Below are positions 23,188-36,335 of a DNA stretch of 64,000 nucleotides, in pieces. The notes under the pieces are model-generated. The model saw only the letters and a list, made by a program, of their open reading frames with translations. It did not search any database and was not told the DNA's origin. Made by a program: the position numbers and the translations under genes. The number at the start of each line of letters is the position of its first letter. Positions within the stretch are counted from its first letter, which is position 1. The stretch is from Primula veris (taxonomy: Eukaryota; Streptophyta; Magnoliopsida; Ericales; Primulaceae), in the NCBI GenBank assembly GCA_963682055.1, contig OY821747.1, positions 16,108,258 to 16,172,257 of the forward strand, in the 5' to 3' direction.

Positions 23188-26100
23188 GTTTGTGTGTGTG
23201 TGTATATGTGACATGTGTGTGTATTAATTGTTTGTTAACTTGTATACGAGATTTTGTATAGTAAAAGTTGCACGTTGTTTCGTAAAGTACAATTATTTAG
23301 AGACGGAGGGAGTAGTATATATGTATGTGTTTGTATAAAACTTTGTTGTAAAATTAAGTTAAGAGTTAGGTAGTAATTTGAATGGGTGATATGAGAACGC
23401 TTATTATTATACTAGTAACTCAATTGTTAAAAGTGGTATTTTAGTGCCTAAATTGTTAATCACTAGTAGTATACTACACTACACTAAACGTATTTCTTTT
23501 TTCACTCTGTATATGTTCGTTTATTAATTATTTGTGTAAAACTTTGTTGTATAATTAAGTAAAGAGATAGGTAGTGATTTTATGGGGTTATTTTGCATAT
23601 ATATTAATAAGCCTTCAATTTAAGTAAATAGAGAGAGATCCCAAACACTCTAAAACACTTCTCCTTTTATTTCTCCCTCTAAACTCCCTGCGATTAGGTC
23701 GGAGTATGGCGACTCCGGCGGTGGTAGCGGCGGGAGACGACGGAGGAGAGAATCCGGCGGCGGCGGCTCCGGCGGGTGGTGGGATAGGGCAGTCGATAAC
23801 AGGGATAATAAGAATAGCTGTGTTTATGTATTTCACATCTAAATTATTTTCTCCTAAGCCGCAACAGTAGCAGGGTCTTAATAATCAGCCTCATCATATT
23901 ACTAATCTGTTTCACAAAGCCATACACATGGTATTAAATTATTAATTGTGTTTATGTGTGTGTGTGTATTAATTGTTTGTGTAAAACTTTGTTGTTCAAT
24001 TAGACCATCTTATATTAGGTATAATATTAATTGTACTCGGGGACCCATCTTATATTTAGGTTTGTGATGGAATTTGTTATCGGTACTAAATTGAGTATAG
24101 TACTGATTGTACTACGTTTTATGCCCATGTGTTCTTACTTATACCGTTCATACTACCTAGTTACAAATTGTACTCATATAGTGTGCAAACAAACAAGTGA
24201 TGAGCTAGGTATTGATTTGATGGGGTTATATGAGCACACTTATAATTATACTAGTAGCTTCTCTCTTTATTATATATATGTATGTGTGTGTGTGTTAATT
24301 GTTTGTGTAAAAATCTGTTGTACAATTAAGTGATGAGCTAGGTAGTGAATTGATTGGGTTATATGAGCACGCTTATAAATATACTAGTAGCTTCTCTCTT
24401 TATTATATACTAGTAATCGTAGCCCATGCGTTGCGTGTGCGACACATAGTGGCATAGATATGATCCTAGACTAGTAAAGTTAATATTTTAAAAAAGTTCA
24501 AACTATTGATTGATTGAATATATTAAATTAACAATCGTATATAAGGAGTAATATAATGTTTTAGTATTGTACAAAAATTCACGTGGACGATTTTGTTTGG
24601 TATAGAAACGGAGATGTGTAGGACAAAGCAAATTATTTAGTTATTTATGTATTTGAATTGTATTAGGGTATATGAGTAATTAGTAAAATAGAAAGTGGGT
24701 ATTTTTGGAAAAATTGGGTCAAATTTTGGCAGCCTCAAAACTTTTATATACATACATAATATGTATGTATGTATGTATGTGTGTATTAATACAATACTTT
24801 GTTGTGAAATCTAGTGATGATATGGTGATGTGCACTGCACACCCATGATTACAGAAGCTTCTGTTTTTATTGTATGTCTGTTTTAAATAATGTTTTGGCA
24901 CTTTCATATTTATGTTTCATCTCGAATACTATATATATATTTTTTCTAAATAACAGCACCTCTGTTAACATATAGGTTCACTGCTGAGCTTCCAGAATAG
25001 TGTTTAAAAAGTTTTCATTTGTGAAAGTTACCAATAATTAAACGAGGGACTTGCTTTGAATTTAGTCTACGAGAAGTTTGTTTGCCATATTAAGCACCAC
25101 TTTGATGACATGGTCAAAAATTAGTATGGGTTAAGCTCATTTTTGTTGAATATTCTGGCCGACATGGGATTATGAAGTCCCTATAACCACTGAATCGGGA
25201 CACTTAACAGATTATTTAACATCTTTATTTAAATATGAAATCTTCAGTCATGTTGTCTGCAAGGGATTTCGGACAGAACATATTTAAAACTTATAAGTGG
25301 GACGACAATTACATACTTTCATATGAGCCATGATGAGTCTATTAAAGTATTAATTTGTAAGCATAATGTTTCACTATGCATAATGCACATCGCAACGCAG
25401 TACTTATTTTATTTTATTAATAGACGCCTCTATCTGTAAGATGATTTTTTCCCTTCTAATTGTTAAGATGTCTTTGAAACTTCATAGGATACAATTTCTG
25501 TTGGGATACACGCCACAATTATTTCCACACTTGACATTGGAGAACCTTCCTTGATAGTTGTTCTTAGGCACCTATTTATGTTTCATCTTGTTAATCCAAC
25601 TCTTAGTGTTATAATTTTTTTGTGGTGTACATTGGCCAATATGAAACGTAAGCCGAATGAGCTCCATGAATAGCTTTCTCTCTCCATACAAGATGCTGAA
25701 TGATGCAATGACCTTACTTATGATTATCCTTATCTCTCTTTCACAACTTTCACTAGCCCTCTATTTTTGCCATCCCTAATGTACCATAGCAGGGGTATAT
25801 GGAGCTTTTGTAGTTGTGAGATTTCCTAATGATTATCGCCTTATTAGTTTTCTCCATATTTTGAGTCTTGAGAACCTGATGTATGTCTCTTTCTAATAAA
25901 GTGAAGACATGAAATATTTTCAGATTATTTTGTATTTCCTTGTATACATCTAACCAAACTCTAACATTGGAACATCCAGCGTATTTTTCCAATTAAATAA
26001 TCCATCAGATTTTTTTGAAGCGTCACCATTTAATAATGACCAAATTCTAACTAAGATTGTCAGTTAACCAAGTCCGTCCTATCCAGGAATGATTCAATTT

Positions 26101-29100
26101 GCAACTTTGCATCCACATTGTGGCTGTTGCTGTTGCTGTTGCTGGTGATGATTTTATTTTTGTTTCTTTGGCACTTGAGTCTTGGCCCATACTTTAGGCG
26201 GAAATTTAGTACCCGATTCACTTGCTACTTTTCTGTTAACAAGTTTGCTTGTGTTGCTAGTAATTTGCATCTTGTTTAATTGCTTGATATGGGTTGTGGG
26301 TTAGAGAATATGATTTAATCTTGACCGAAATATGCAAATTTAGTACCTTAGTATGCTTCCTTATTATTTATTTTTTTGACATCAGATTTGCATTGTCAAT
26401 TTCAGGATATGTGGTTTTATCTTTCGGAGCATGAAAAGTTCAATGATTTCGGTAGCGAAAGTGCGCTTGTTTGGCATGAGACAAATATACCTTATGCTGA
26501 TTGGGGTCCGGAGAGTACCAGATCTCTGTCTTTAAATTATCATCCATCTGAGGTATAATTTGTTATTTTTATCACCTGGGTTTGTTTTTCGTTTTTTTTT
26601 TAATAATATTTTTCGATATTGTTTTTTCATTTCTAGCTTCTTATCCGATTCTTATTCTCAGGCTTTAAAGAACAATGGCAGTCTTTTTGCTCACGTTTAC
26701 TTTGCTCGTTCTGGTTACCCAGCAGATCCAAATGATCCTGAGTACCAGTCCTTGGCTGCATTCGGGAGGACATATCGTAAGTTTTTAAACCTTTAATTTC
26801 ACATCTGAGGTTTTAGTACTGAAGAATCCTTCTGATTTTTTTTTTACATGGTGTCAGCTGTTGTGGTATATCGTCCCAAGTCAAAGGCTGACAAGCGAAA
26901 GAGCTTGCTGGGAAGCAAGGAACAAACGGAGGAGTCCACCGTGTCAGAGGTTTGTATTCTCCATTTAGTAGATAACAACTATGGCCTTGTTTGTATGCAA
27001 CTTTCATAAACAAAGGACTAGCAACCCTAGCTGGATTATCCTTGAAATAGTAAAGAACCTTGGACTCTCAAGCCTTGTTTTGAGTAGGACTATTATAAAC
27101 CCAACCCCCCATAGTATTGTAAAATACCCAATTTAGCATATCTTAGAATCCGAACTTCATAGTTAGTCCTGCACCAACTAAAACAAGTCTATATACTTTC
27201 TTTTCCCTTGTTCAAACACCATGTCATTTAACTAGTAACACCTTAAAGCTAAGATACACTGGAAGTGGTTGCACTGTCAGTGGTCACAACCCTAAACCCC
27301 TGAGGCACATGGATTAAACACAAATGGAGGAAAGGGAGGATGCGCGGTACAGTTAGACCAGTGGTTTCACAAAAAGCAAAGCCTATTGGCCGAAGAATCT
27401 GCAACTGCATTGGCCTGCCTATAACTTCATCGACTTAAGATATATTTTTTCTTTATATATAGTTTGTTTTTCTGTTTCCTCTTGACTTGTCTACTTATTG
27501 GAGACATCTTTAAAGGGAATTAGGCGTTGATATCCTTAGAAGTAGAAAAAGGGAAGTGGGGTGCAGGGCTGAGGGTTTTTTTTTGTTTTTTTTTATTCGA
27601 TTACATAACAACAAAGCACATGCGGGTGTAAGTAACACTGGAATGTATTCAAAGCCGAGGATCATAAGACACCATGTGAAGCCTATTATATCTTGTTGAA
27701 TTTTATGCTTGGGTTAGAAAAGCCACACAACGAGAAATCATCACTAAAGTTCTTGTTACATAAGTACAAGTGGAATAGAGTTCATAAATATAACAAAATT
27801 GATGCTTGTAACTTGTAAGTTTTAGACACCTAGACGTTAGGCTACCTTACCTTGATTTAGTACTTTTTTTTTGGGCAAGTTTGATTTAGTACTTTGATAG
27901 CGTCCAAGTGATCTCCTAGCCCCAAATCTCATGGTTCATCAGTATTTTATATTTATGGATAACTATTGTACTAGCTAGTAACAAAATTCTATCTGATCTA
28001 CACATAATTCGCGCATCTAGAATTTCTGTTTTTGCGATATAGTATATACAGTGCTGTTTTCCCTCTTGGATAATGCATGATCCTAGTAGAACTTTCTTAA
28101 TCTTTTTCAGGTGGTGGAAGAAACTGAGGATTCTAAAGATGATAAGCCTGTGGAGTGGTTATCATATTGGAAACCTAATATTACAGTCAATTTGGTGGAG
28201 GATTTTTCGAGGTTGATATTTTATCTCATTTCTTTTAGTTTTTCTTATCAAATTTTTGGACAAATTGCTGTCCTAAAGGCTGAAACTGTATTTTTGTCAT
28301 TACCTTTTATCTTTTGATGGCGCAAGGAGTATATAAGTGGGGTCTTTCTTAATAAGAAGTGTGGTAAAGTAGATTTCACCATATATGTCCTGTAGAGACT
28401 TTTTTGATTTTTTCTTCAGTAATGTTGGTATGTGGCTTTTTCAATTTTTTCTTCAGTTAGACCTTTTCAATTATTTCTCCAGCTGGCAAGTGTTGTTACT
28501 TTTCTCTTGATTTTGGAATACCACGCAATATTTTTCTTCCCCAGGATACTTGTTAATTTCTGCCTCTTGGAATTGTTAAATTTAATCTCTTTTAACAAAT
28601 ATTCATCTGATCATATTGGAGTGTTTGATATCTCTCACCGGTTGCTGAAGAGTTGAATATTTACTTGAGCCCATTGTTAAAGTTCCTTTGAGTAGGCAAC
28701 TGATGCTATTTTCATCCTTTTTTGCATTCCTTAAAAATTAGATACTATTGGTATGTGCCAGAAGAATATGAAATATATTACTACTATATTTGTGAGCATG
28801 TCACTACATTTGATGATGATTGTCTGTATACAAATTACGTTGAATGCATGTGTGTAACAGCTGAAGACGTTAGATACACTGTTGTTGTTACATTTTGCAT
28901 TAAATTTTGAAATGTATATCTTGATTTGATGTATGTATTACTATTACATTATTAACTCATGGTACAATATGTCTGTACTCTGTACGTGCTAACTTGGATT
29001 TATATCGGAAAAAAAAATATGGATTTACTCGGAAAAAAAAATCTCTCTAAATTCATACTTTATTATATTGTCAGAAAATGGAAGTACATTTTTTTTGGGG

Positions 29101-32100
29101 TGAATAAAATTAAAAGATGTTAACTGTTGATTAGATAAAATCTCCTTAAACAATAAGTATCATTGTCCCTTAAATTTAGTTTTTCAGTTTTAACTGGTTA
29201 ACTGAACATGCTTCTATGAGTCTCCCTAACTTGTTTACCCTGGTTATTGTCCGCAGGTATACAAAAAACGCTGTTCCACCAAATATTGCTCCGCGTATCC
29301 TTCTGTCTTCCTTACAGATAATATAGTTAAATTGCGTGTATGGTACATTGTTTTAATTGATTTTGTCCTTTTACAAGGAAATTCACTGGATAATAAATAT
29401 GGTCCATGTGAGTACACGCACATCGAACACGAATGTGGATTGTTTTCTTTCAGTGGGAAGGTTAACAATTGGAAATTCAACTAGCTGAGAAGGCTTAGAG
29501 AGAAATAAGTTTGATTTCTATTGGTCATTATGATTTTAGTTCTTCTTATTGTTCTTTTCTTCTAATAGACTTGTAGACCACATTGCATCAGTGAAAAAGA
29601 TTTCTAAAATTGACGGAATGTCTGCAACATGTATTGAGTCTTTTAAAAAATTAAGTGGGCTTAGTAATGGTGGAAAATACTTTTTTCTGAAATTATAACT
29701 GATAGATAATAGTGTTTGGGCTCTCAATGATAGTTAATTCCTTTATGTATTCGGTATTCTTGCAACTTTAAATACACTTGATGACTTCCTGCAAGTTTGT
29801 ACTCATCTTTCCATCTAAATCTTCAGCAGAACAGTATTCTATAAACCTTACAAGTCATAGTCATGTTTAATTTGTGAAGTTTGCTCCTACAATCAGTTTG
29901 TTGACTGCCTCCTTCCCCATTCAAAAAAAGAAAATTTTAACTTACAGATCATTTAACCATTTTTAGAATCCATGCCCTTGAACCTTAACTGAAAGACTAT
30001 TTGTTTGGAAACACTTAAGTTATAGTTTTTTTTCTCCTAACAAAGTTACAGTTACTTTTTCCTTCACAACACATCTTTAAACTTGTGGATAAGTAATGTC
30101 TTTTCCATTATTAACTGATTCACGTCTTCAAGAACTCTTCCAGCTTGTGCTATATTGTCAACTACTATTAAAAGATTCCAAAAATGTGAACCAGGATTGC
30201 TTTTGTAGTGTGTATTTTCTTAACCGATGTTCACAGATTTGAACGTGGAGACGGAAACAGGGAACTACTATCCTACTATCTACTTCAACGAATTTTGGCT
30301 TCTTAGAGATAAATTAATAGCATTAAATGAAACCGTGAAGGAGTTGGTGCTTAATCTTGAGATTGGTCCAATTAGCATGACCAAATGGCAACTGTTTCTA
30401 CAGATCGATCAATCATTTCAAATTCATCGTAGTTATGGTAGCATGGTAGATGGTGAGGCTGATGAACTTAAGGTATTAATTTCGCCTTAAATCTATCGAA
30501 GGTCAATTTATACGTTTAGTCTAGCTACTTTTATTTGTCGGTTATAATTTTGTACATCAATGTATCATCGGGTTTTAATTTTGTATACCAAATTTCTACA
30601 AAATTTAGCATCTAGCGCTCTAGCCTGACAAAAAAATTCGCTTTTGTGCTCTGTATAAGAGAAGGAAGACCCATAGTTTTGAAACTGCAGTATGAAAAAA
30701 TGATAATATGGTGTACAAAAGTGATTTCTTTTCTCTTAGAATAATATTTATAGCCTATTGTTTATTTTCTAATTTAGTAAACGGAGGCACTAAATTGCCA
30801 AGAAATGTAGTTTTAGTGTTCTAAGCACTAACTTTTGTTGGTTGGGTACAAAGTTCAAATCAGAAGACGCGTTAGTGATTATCCCATTATCTTATTAGAT
30901 AGCAGGCTGTCTATGGTTTTAATGATGGTTTTGGTATTTTTCTTTTCTTGTAGAGAGTGTTCCTGGAAGGGAATCCCTACCTTTTGGTGATTACAATGGT
31001 TGTATCAGTATTTCATTCCATATTTGACTTTTTGGCGTTCAAGAATGGTAAAGGGAGTTTAACCTATTCAACTTTTATGAAGTATTTATGAGAACATATA
31101 ATTACAAAACATTGTGTCTTCTAATTCCTGCAGATATTCAGTTTTGGAACAAAAACAAATCTATGCAAGGACTTTCTGCGAAGACAGTTGTTGTAAGCTT
31201 TGTAAGCCAGCTAATTGTCTTCCTCTACCTCCTTGATAATGACACCTCTTGGATGATACTTGCAAGTTCTGGAATGGGCGTCTGCATCGAGTTTTGGAAA
31301 ATTGGGAAAGCAATGCATATTGAGGTACCAAATTGAGAAGGCATTCCTTTGAGCTATTACTAATATAAGCTTTGTAGTATTTAGCTTGAAGAAGGCTTCT
31401 TAAAGTTTAATATTCTGTTTGTATGCATATCCTTAAAGAGTTTTGTTCCTTTATAGGGTCTGCATCTCACACCGGACACTAATGTTGCTGCTTCTCTTTT
31501 TGTATTTGCTGTTATTTGGTTTAATTATTATATGCATGGTGTTTGTATAACATATAAGATAGGAGAAATATCACTTAAAGTAGTACTTTTACGTTTCACA
31601 AATTAGAGAACAGCATATACAAAATTAAACAATATGCATCAACCTATCAAAAATCGCAAATTAAGACATGAATATGCAAAATATCATCCTGTAAGTAAAC
31701 CAACTTGGCAACCTATGAAAATTATTGGGTGCGCAGAAGTTTAATTTATAACAAGGGTGTTATGAATTGCTTGATTATGTATAAAAAAAGCTAAATACTT
31801 TAGCTTGATAGATTCATTTCTAAATTATAAGTTATTTGAGTTGTAATTTTAACACTATGTTATACTAATTGTTAAATGCCGACAGGTTTTTTTTCCATAT
31901 ATCATTTGGTACGACTGTTGTAGGTGTAGCATAATATAACATCTCCGTTGGCCAGTGATGTCAGTTTTTTCTTAGTCTTGAGCAATAATCAATTATCTCC
32001 CCATATATCTTAACCCAGAAATTGCTTCATACAAGAAGACTGAAATTACCGTTCCTCACAAAGATCTGCATCTTTCATTCTGTAAACTACATAATACAGT

Positions 32101-34311
32101 GAAATTGACTATTTTTTTTATTAATTTATATTCCAGATAGATAGGTCTGGAAGAATACCTATGCTGAGGTTCAAAGACCGTGAATCATATGCCGGAAACA
32201 AGACAAAGGAGTACGATGATCTTGCTATGAAGTATTTATCATATCTTCTTTTCTTTTTAGTTGGCTGCTCTGCTGTTTACTCTCTTATGTATGAGCGCCA
32301 TAGAAGTTGGTACTCATGGATTTTGTCCTCTCTTACAAGCTGTGTTTATATGTTTGGTAAGCCTCTAAAACTTTGACTTTCATTTTGGCGGCTTCTTGTT
32401 TTTCCAGTATATCTTTATGGATACTCGACACCCTTTTGTTAGTTGACCATCATGGACATAAGTACTCCTTGTATGGCATCCTTTCTTTTACCTTATGTTC
32501 CCCATTATCCCCCGACCTACTTATACTCGTAAATGAAAGATATCATGGTAAGCAATGGATTAAGTGCAGGGACTGAAAAAGATGTGTCCAAGCACCAAAT
32601 CTTATCTTTTTGTTCCCTGTGGTAAATATTTATTTTCCTCCATCTAGTAGCTTCAAACAATACAATGGTAAATTAGTTTAATTCAAGGACAAATTAATTC
32701 TTTTTCAGGATAAATTAGTCAAAGTGTAGGATAACTTGTTTCGTTTTGAGGTTACATTGAGGGGAGGAAAATGTGGGTCGTGTATCTTTTGCTTGTTTGT
32801 ATCTCACTTTATGTTGAAATGTTCTTCAGGTTTTATAATGATGTGCCCACAACTCTTCATCAACTACAAACTGAAATCAGTGGCCCACCTTCCCTGGAGG
32901 CAGATGACATACAAATTTCTTAATACCATCATTGACGATCTCTTTGCCTTTGTCATCAAAATGCCTACCTTGCATCGCCTTTCTGTCTTCCGTGATGGTA
33001 GTTTCTGTCTTCTTCATTATTTATAAATTTAGAAATAGGCACTCAATGGCTGTTACCTATCACCTATCTCTGCTCTTAAAACTTGAATGGTCATCAATAG
33101 ATGTTTATCTCATGCTATCGAGTCGAAAATGCAAACAGTTCGGAAAACTATATTACATCACTAGCTAGTCATAATATTAGTTAACCTTCACACTCAGATA
33201 CGAACCCCCAGAGAGCTTTTAGGTTACTAGGAGTATTTATTTACTAGCGGCATAAATATGATTAATTTAAACATATCAATATATTACCATGAGTCTTACA
33301 TTTGACATTTAGTATCATATACATTGTTAAATGACGGGTTACATACAAAGTAAATTAGAAATTATAGGTTTAGTCCATATTTTTCTGACAGGTTTTAAGT
33401 TTTTTCTTCCACATAGTTTAAGTCTAGATACATGTAATCCCTAAACTTATTTGCAACATTATTAGTCCAATATTTGATGGAAAATAACTGCATAATAATC
33501 CCAAAAACAATAACCATAATGCAACATTATAAAATATTGAGAATAAAATTTGCTTTAACAACGGTAATAGCTTTTGAAAGGACCTATTTGGACAGTAACC
33601 TTTTTCTACTTTATTATCCTTTAATTGTCACATAATTTGATTTTTCCAACTAGTATAAACGATTATATCTTTTAACTACAGAGGAATCCTAAACTCAAAA
33701 TGTTATTTTCCAAACTTGAATGTTTTTATTTTCAAAATAAATTCGATATATCGGATGAAGATATAGTGGTTTCGTTTAAAATATAGAAGTATTTTATTGA
33801 TTAGAAGCTAAACTACAAATACTAGTATGTCTTTTTTCTCTGACTTTTGTTTTACAATAGATTTTATTATATTAGTTTCATTATATTGCCCCCCGCCACT
33901 GATTTTAAGGGTCTATTCTAATATGTAAGAACTAAGAACTGTGTAATAAGTTTTAACATGCATATACCAGTGTTCCATCTAATGATTTAAATTACTATCA
34001 TGCAAAGACTGACTTCTGATTTTCTTTGGGTTTTCTAGTTGTCTCCTCACTGCTGCTATATATCGAATTATTCTCAAAGCTTATACATGTGGTTTTTGTT
34101 GGTATGAATTATTTAGGCTTCTATGATACTGATATTCTTCTGTTGTGCAGATTTGATCTTCCTTATATATGTGTACCAGAAGTGGATATACCCAGTTGAT
34201 AAAAAGCGGGTGAATGAGTTTGGTTTTGGGGGTGAAGATGAGAATGAGAATGCCACTAGTAGTTCCACGGATGTTGCCACCGTTACCGAAGAAGAGAAGA
34301 AAACAAATTGA
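22916..34311 (+). CDS. CLPTM1-family multi-pass membrane protein, 12 exons
   Basis: Exons: 22916-23140, 26406-26552, 26662-26776, 26858-26949, 28111-28211, 29257-29294, 30237-30472, 30954-31047, 31134-31324, 32137-32356, 32830-32997, 34151-34311. All junctions are GT-AG and phases agree, giving 595 codons and a stop. The protein matches the plant CLPTM1 family along its length: an N-terminal membrane segment (about residues 30-48), a large lumenal part with WYLSEHE-like and HETNIPYADWGPEST blocks, GNYYPTIYFNEFWLLRD, then several membrane segments in the last 270 residues, including the highly conserved MCPQLFINYKLKSVAH and FAFVIKMPTLHRL. The end is KKTN. Animal relatives act in the ER in receptor trafficking (CLPTM1) and lipid scrambling (CLPTM1L); the plant role is not established. 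No defect seen. A broken second exon 1 sits in intron 1. Confidence 0.95.
23250..23314. mobile_element. right-end fragment of a Stowaway-like MITE
   Basis: GCACGTTGTTTCGTAAAGTA followed by AATTATTTAGAGACGGAGGG and AGTA matches the right terminal repeat of the MITE at 8785-9018. The left half is missing. Confidence 0.6.
23706..23930 (+). pseudogene. duplicated, broken copy of CLPTM1-like exon 1
   Basis: 225 nt, the same length as exon 1, starting with the same MATPAVVAAG and ending with a GT donor in the same phase. Its upstream leader is also duplicated (about 23610-23705 against 22800-22915). Codon 55 is TAG (23868-23870) in place of the Gln codon of the functional copy, and the last codons are changed (HKAIHM against HKGENM). 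It retains the N-terminal membrane segment code. It could only be used as a non-coding alternative first exon or be a relic. Confidence 0.88.
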
Positions 34312-34780
34312 ATGGTTGCGGCAGAAGTTTCAGTTCAGCAAGGAGAAAACATTGTGTTACTGTCTAAGATGTCGTTTAGCTTGGGTGCTGGGGGTCACTA
34401 TTTCCTGCCCAGAAGTTGATAATTCTGACCAACACATTTTCATATTTTTTTGTTATAGAAAAAGTTGTGCTGATAAAGAAGAAAGGAATAAATTTACTCT
34501 TCGAGTATATCTTCCTTACTTTACGTCCAATTTTTTATTAGATCAGTTTAGATCTCCACTTCTTTATGTTCTGGTTTGTTCATTTTATATTTTGAAATTT
34601 TGATATGTATTTAGATTTTGAAATATGTAGCTGATTTCTCAACTTTCTCACGAGGTTTCCCGGAAAGGATTAAATTGGCCAAATGACATGTGGACATGTT
34701 CCATTGATTTCTTTTCATGTTCGCTCAGGCTATAGTATCACTTGTACTAAAATTAAATGGAAAAATAGAGGCAGAATTTA
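34312..34780 (+). other. 3' flank of the CLPTM1-like gene
   Basis: Presumed 3' untranslated region and flank, AT-rich past 34400. No clear polyadenylation signal was singled out. The open frame crossing the stop in another phase (to 34603) is not conserved with anything I know. Confidence 0.4.
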
Positions 34781-35062
34781 TGCTCATGTCGCTAGGGGCT
34801 CTTTATATAATGTAGAGGTTGAGAGTAGTTGCACATGAGCAGAAGACAACGTTGTAACTTAACCCATTAATACACATTAAGGACCAATACACAAGTTGTA
34901 ACTTATGCTCATGTCGCTAGGGGCTCTTTATATAATGTAGAGGTTGAGAATAGTTGCACATGAGCAGAAGACAACGTTGTAACTTAACCCATTAATACAC
35001 ATTAAGGACCAATACACAAGTTACAAGAATATGTACATACACACAACAAATTGTTTACAACA
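34781..35062 (-). repeat. LTR-like fragment with a duplicated 125-bp promoter segment
   Basis: The segment beginning TGCTCATGTCGCTAGGGGCT is present at 34781 and again at 34906, two nearly identical tandem copies. On the minus strand each contains TATATAAAGAGCCCC, a TATA box. The segment ends at 35062 and on the minus strand begins TGTTGTAAACAATTTG, as a copia LTR would. No linked pol genes were found. It may extend left to about 34730. Confidence 0.5.
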
Positions 35063-35885
35063 CTCACCCTGAGATGTACAGAATAGACTTAAGAGTTTCT
35101 TCGTCTTCATGTATGTGTCGATCATTTGAGTCGAGTCAAAAATTCGTATTAGCCAACATATAAAAACCTTGAGTCCAAAAAAATCGAATGTGGGACAAAA
35201 AAAATCGAAGTTTAGGAGAAAACTATGCTACCAAATGGCGTGGGTCGAAACACTATGCAAGTGCGTGAATTAAATGACTACAAAACATGTATCTCATCAA
35301 AAAAATTACCAAAAAAACCCATAAAAAAATTTGATTGAGCCACAATAGCTAGAAGAGTAGATGAACTAACTATAATAGAAGTGTCTCAGAGTAAATCCTT
35401 ATATTTACCTCGGCAAGATGATGTACCTTAGGAGTTTACATAGTTCCTCCATCAAGAATACAATACGGTTGCTATCACCTGTATTTATCTTTATACTTTA
35501 GAAAGAGAATAGTTAAAGTTGAGATGTTTTAGGTTCGATTCATCCTTATTTATAGACCAGATAACGTGTACAGTAACCATAGCTACGTGTGGGAAAGTTA
35601 AAAGAGTGAATATAGGTATTTAATTCCCACCATGTTCGCCATAAAAGACACGGTACTTAGTTGGTTACTACGTGTGATAATAACTAGGAATGGGTATTAA
35701 TGACCCAAAGATGATGTGTCGAATAACCGTATCTGTCAGATATTATATGACATTATAATTAAGTCTATTTCTTTAAAAGAATTGACATAAAAGGTCTTAA
35801 CAAGAAAACTTAAAAAACCTAAAAGAAATTACACCAAAATAAAAGAAATAAAAGTTGTTGATTCTCGCAAACACTGGAACCTAAG
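35063..35885. other. spacer, no gene
   Basis: AT-rich sequence between the LTR-like fragment and a coiled-coil remnant. It may be the internal part of the same dead element; no motif supports this. Confidence 0.35.
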
Positions 35886-36170
35886 ACATTGAGCGGGTGT
35901 CAGGCAGGCTTGCACGGGAAGGTTGGGGGTGGTTAATATTCCTTCTGAGTTGACAAACTTCAACTTGAGCCTCCAATTTGTTGAGCCGTAGTTTCATAAC
36001 TCTTTATGTTTAAGTTGAGAATTCTCTTCCAATAGAGATTCAACTTTGAGTTTTAAGGCATCAACTTTATTTGCCAAAGAATCACGTCTAACAATGACAG
36101 CGATTTTCTCTGATTAAAGTTATTAGAAATCCTGGTAAAGAGGGAGGCTAATTTATCGCTATCACCCATA
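35885..36170 (-). pseudogene. frameshifted coiled-coil coding remnant
   Basis: Starting with an ATG near 36170 on the minus strand, the reading gives GDSDKLASLFTRIS and, after a frame change, SLANKVDALKLKVESLLEEN, a heptad-like coiled coil, then a piece with EAQVEVCQLRRN. Two or three indels separate the pieces. I do not recognise the family. Similar short coiled-coil frames occur in plant retroelements, but this is a guess. Confidence 0.35.
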
Positions 36171-36335
36171 TTTTATTTTAATGAAATGATAGTGATGATA
36201 CAAAAAGGGTATTCGACTATTTATAGAAAAGAACAAGATAAGGCAAGCATTCGACTATTTAGCGTTGGCGCTTCGATACCAAGGTACAACGTTTCGGATG
36301 ACTTGTCGGAAACTGGCGACGAGTCAAGGTCGAGC

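Larger units (their letters stand above)
23140..26405 (+). other. intron 1 of the CLPTM1-like gene, with repeats
   Basis: It holds a duplicated exon 1 (23706-23930), a Stowaway end fragment (about 23250-23314), and a family of repeated intron words. GTGTATTAATTGTTTGTGTAA occurs in variants at about 23215, 23525, 23965 and 24292, and GAGCTAGGTA(T/G)TGAxTTGAT-like copies at about 24203 and 24335, followed by ATACTAGTAGCTTCTCTCTT in both. TA and GT microsatellites are frequent. Past 24.5 kb no repeat or gene is seen; the CTGTTGCTGTTGCTG run at about 26130 is a simple repeat. Confidence 0.6.

Noticed and set aside
24410..24740. Possible transposon fragment with CCCATGCGTTGCG
   Set aside because: The phrase resembles ends of some plant repeats, but no second end or duplication was found, so it is not listed as a feature.
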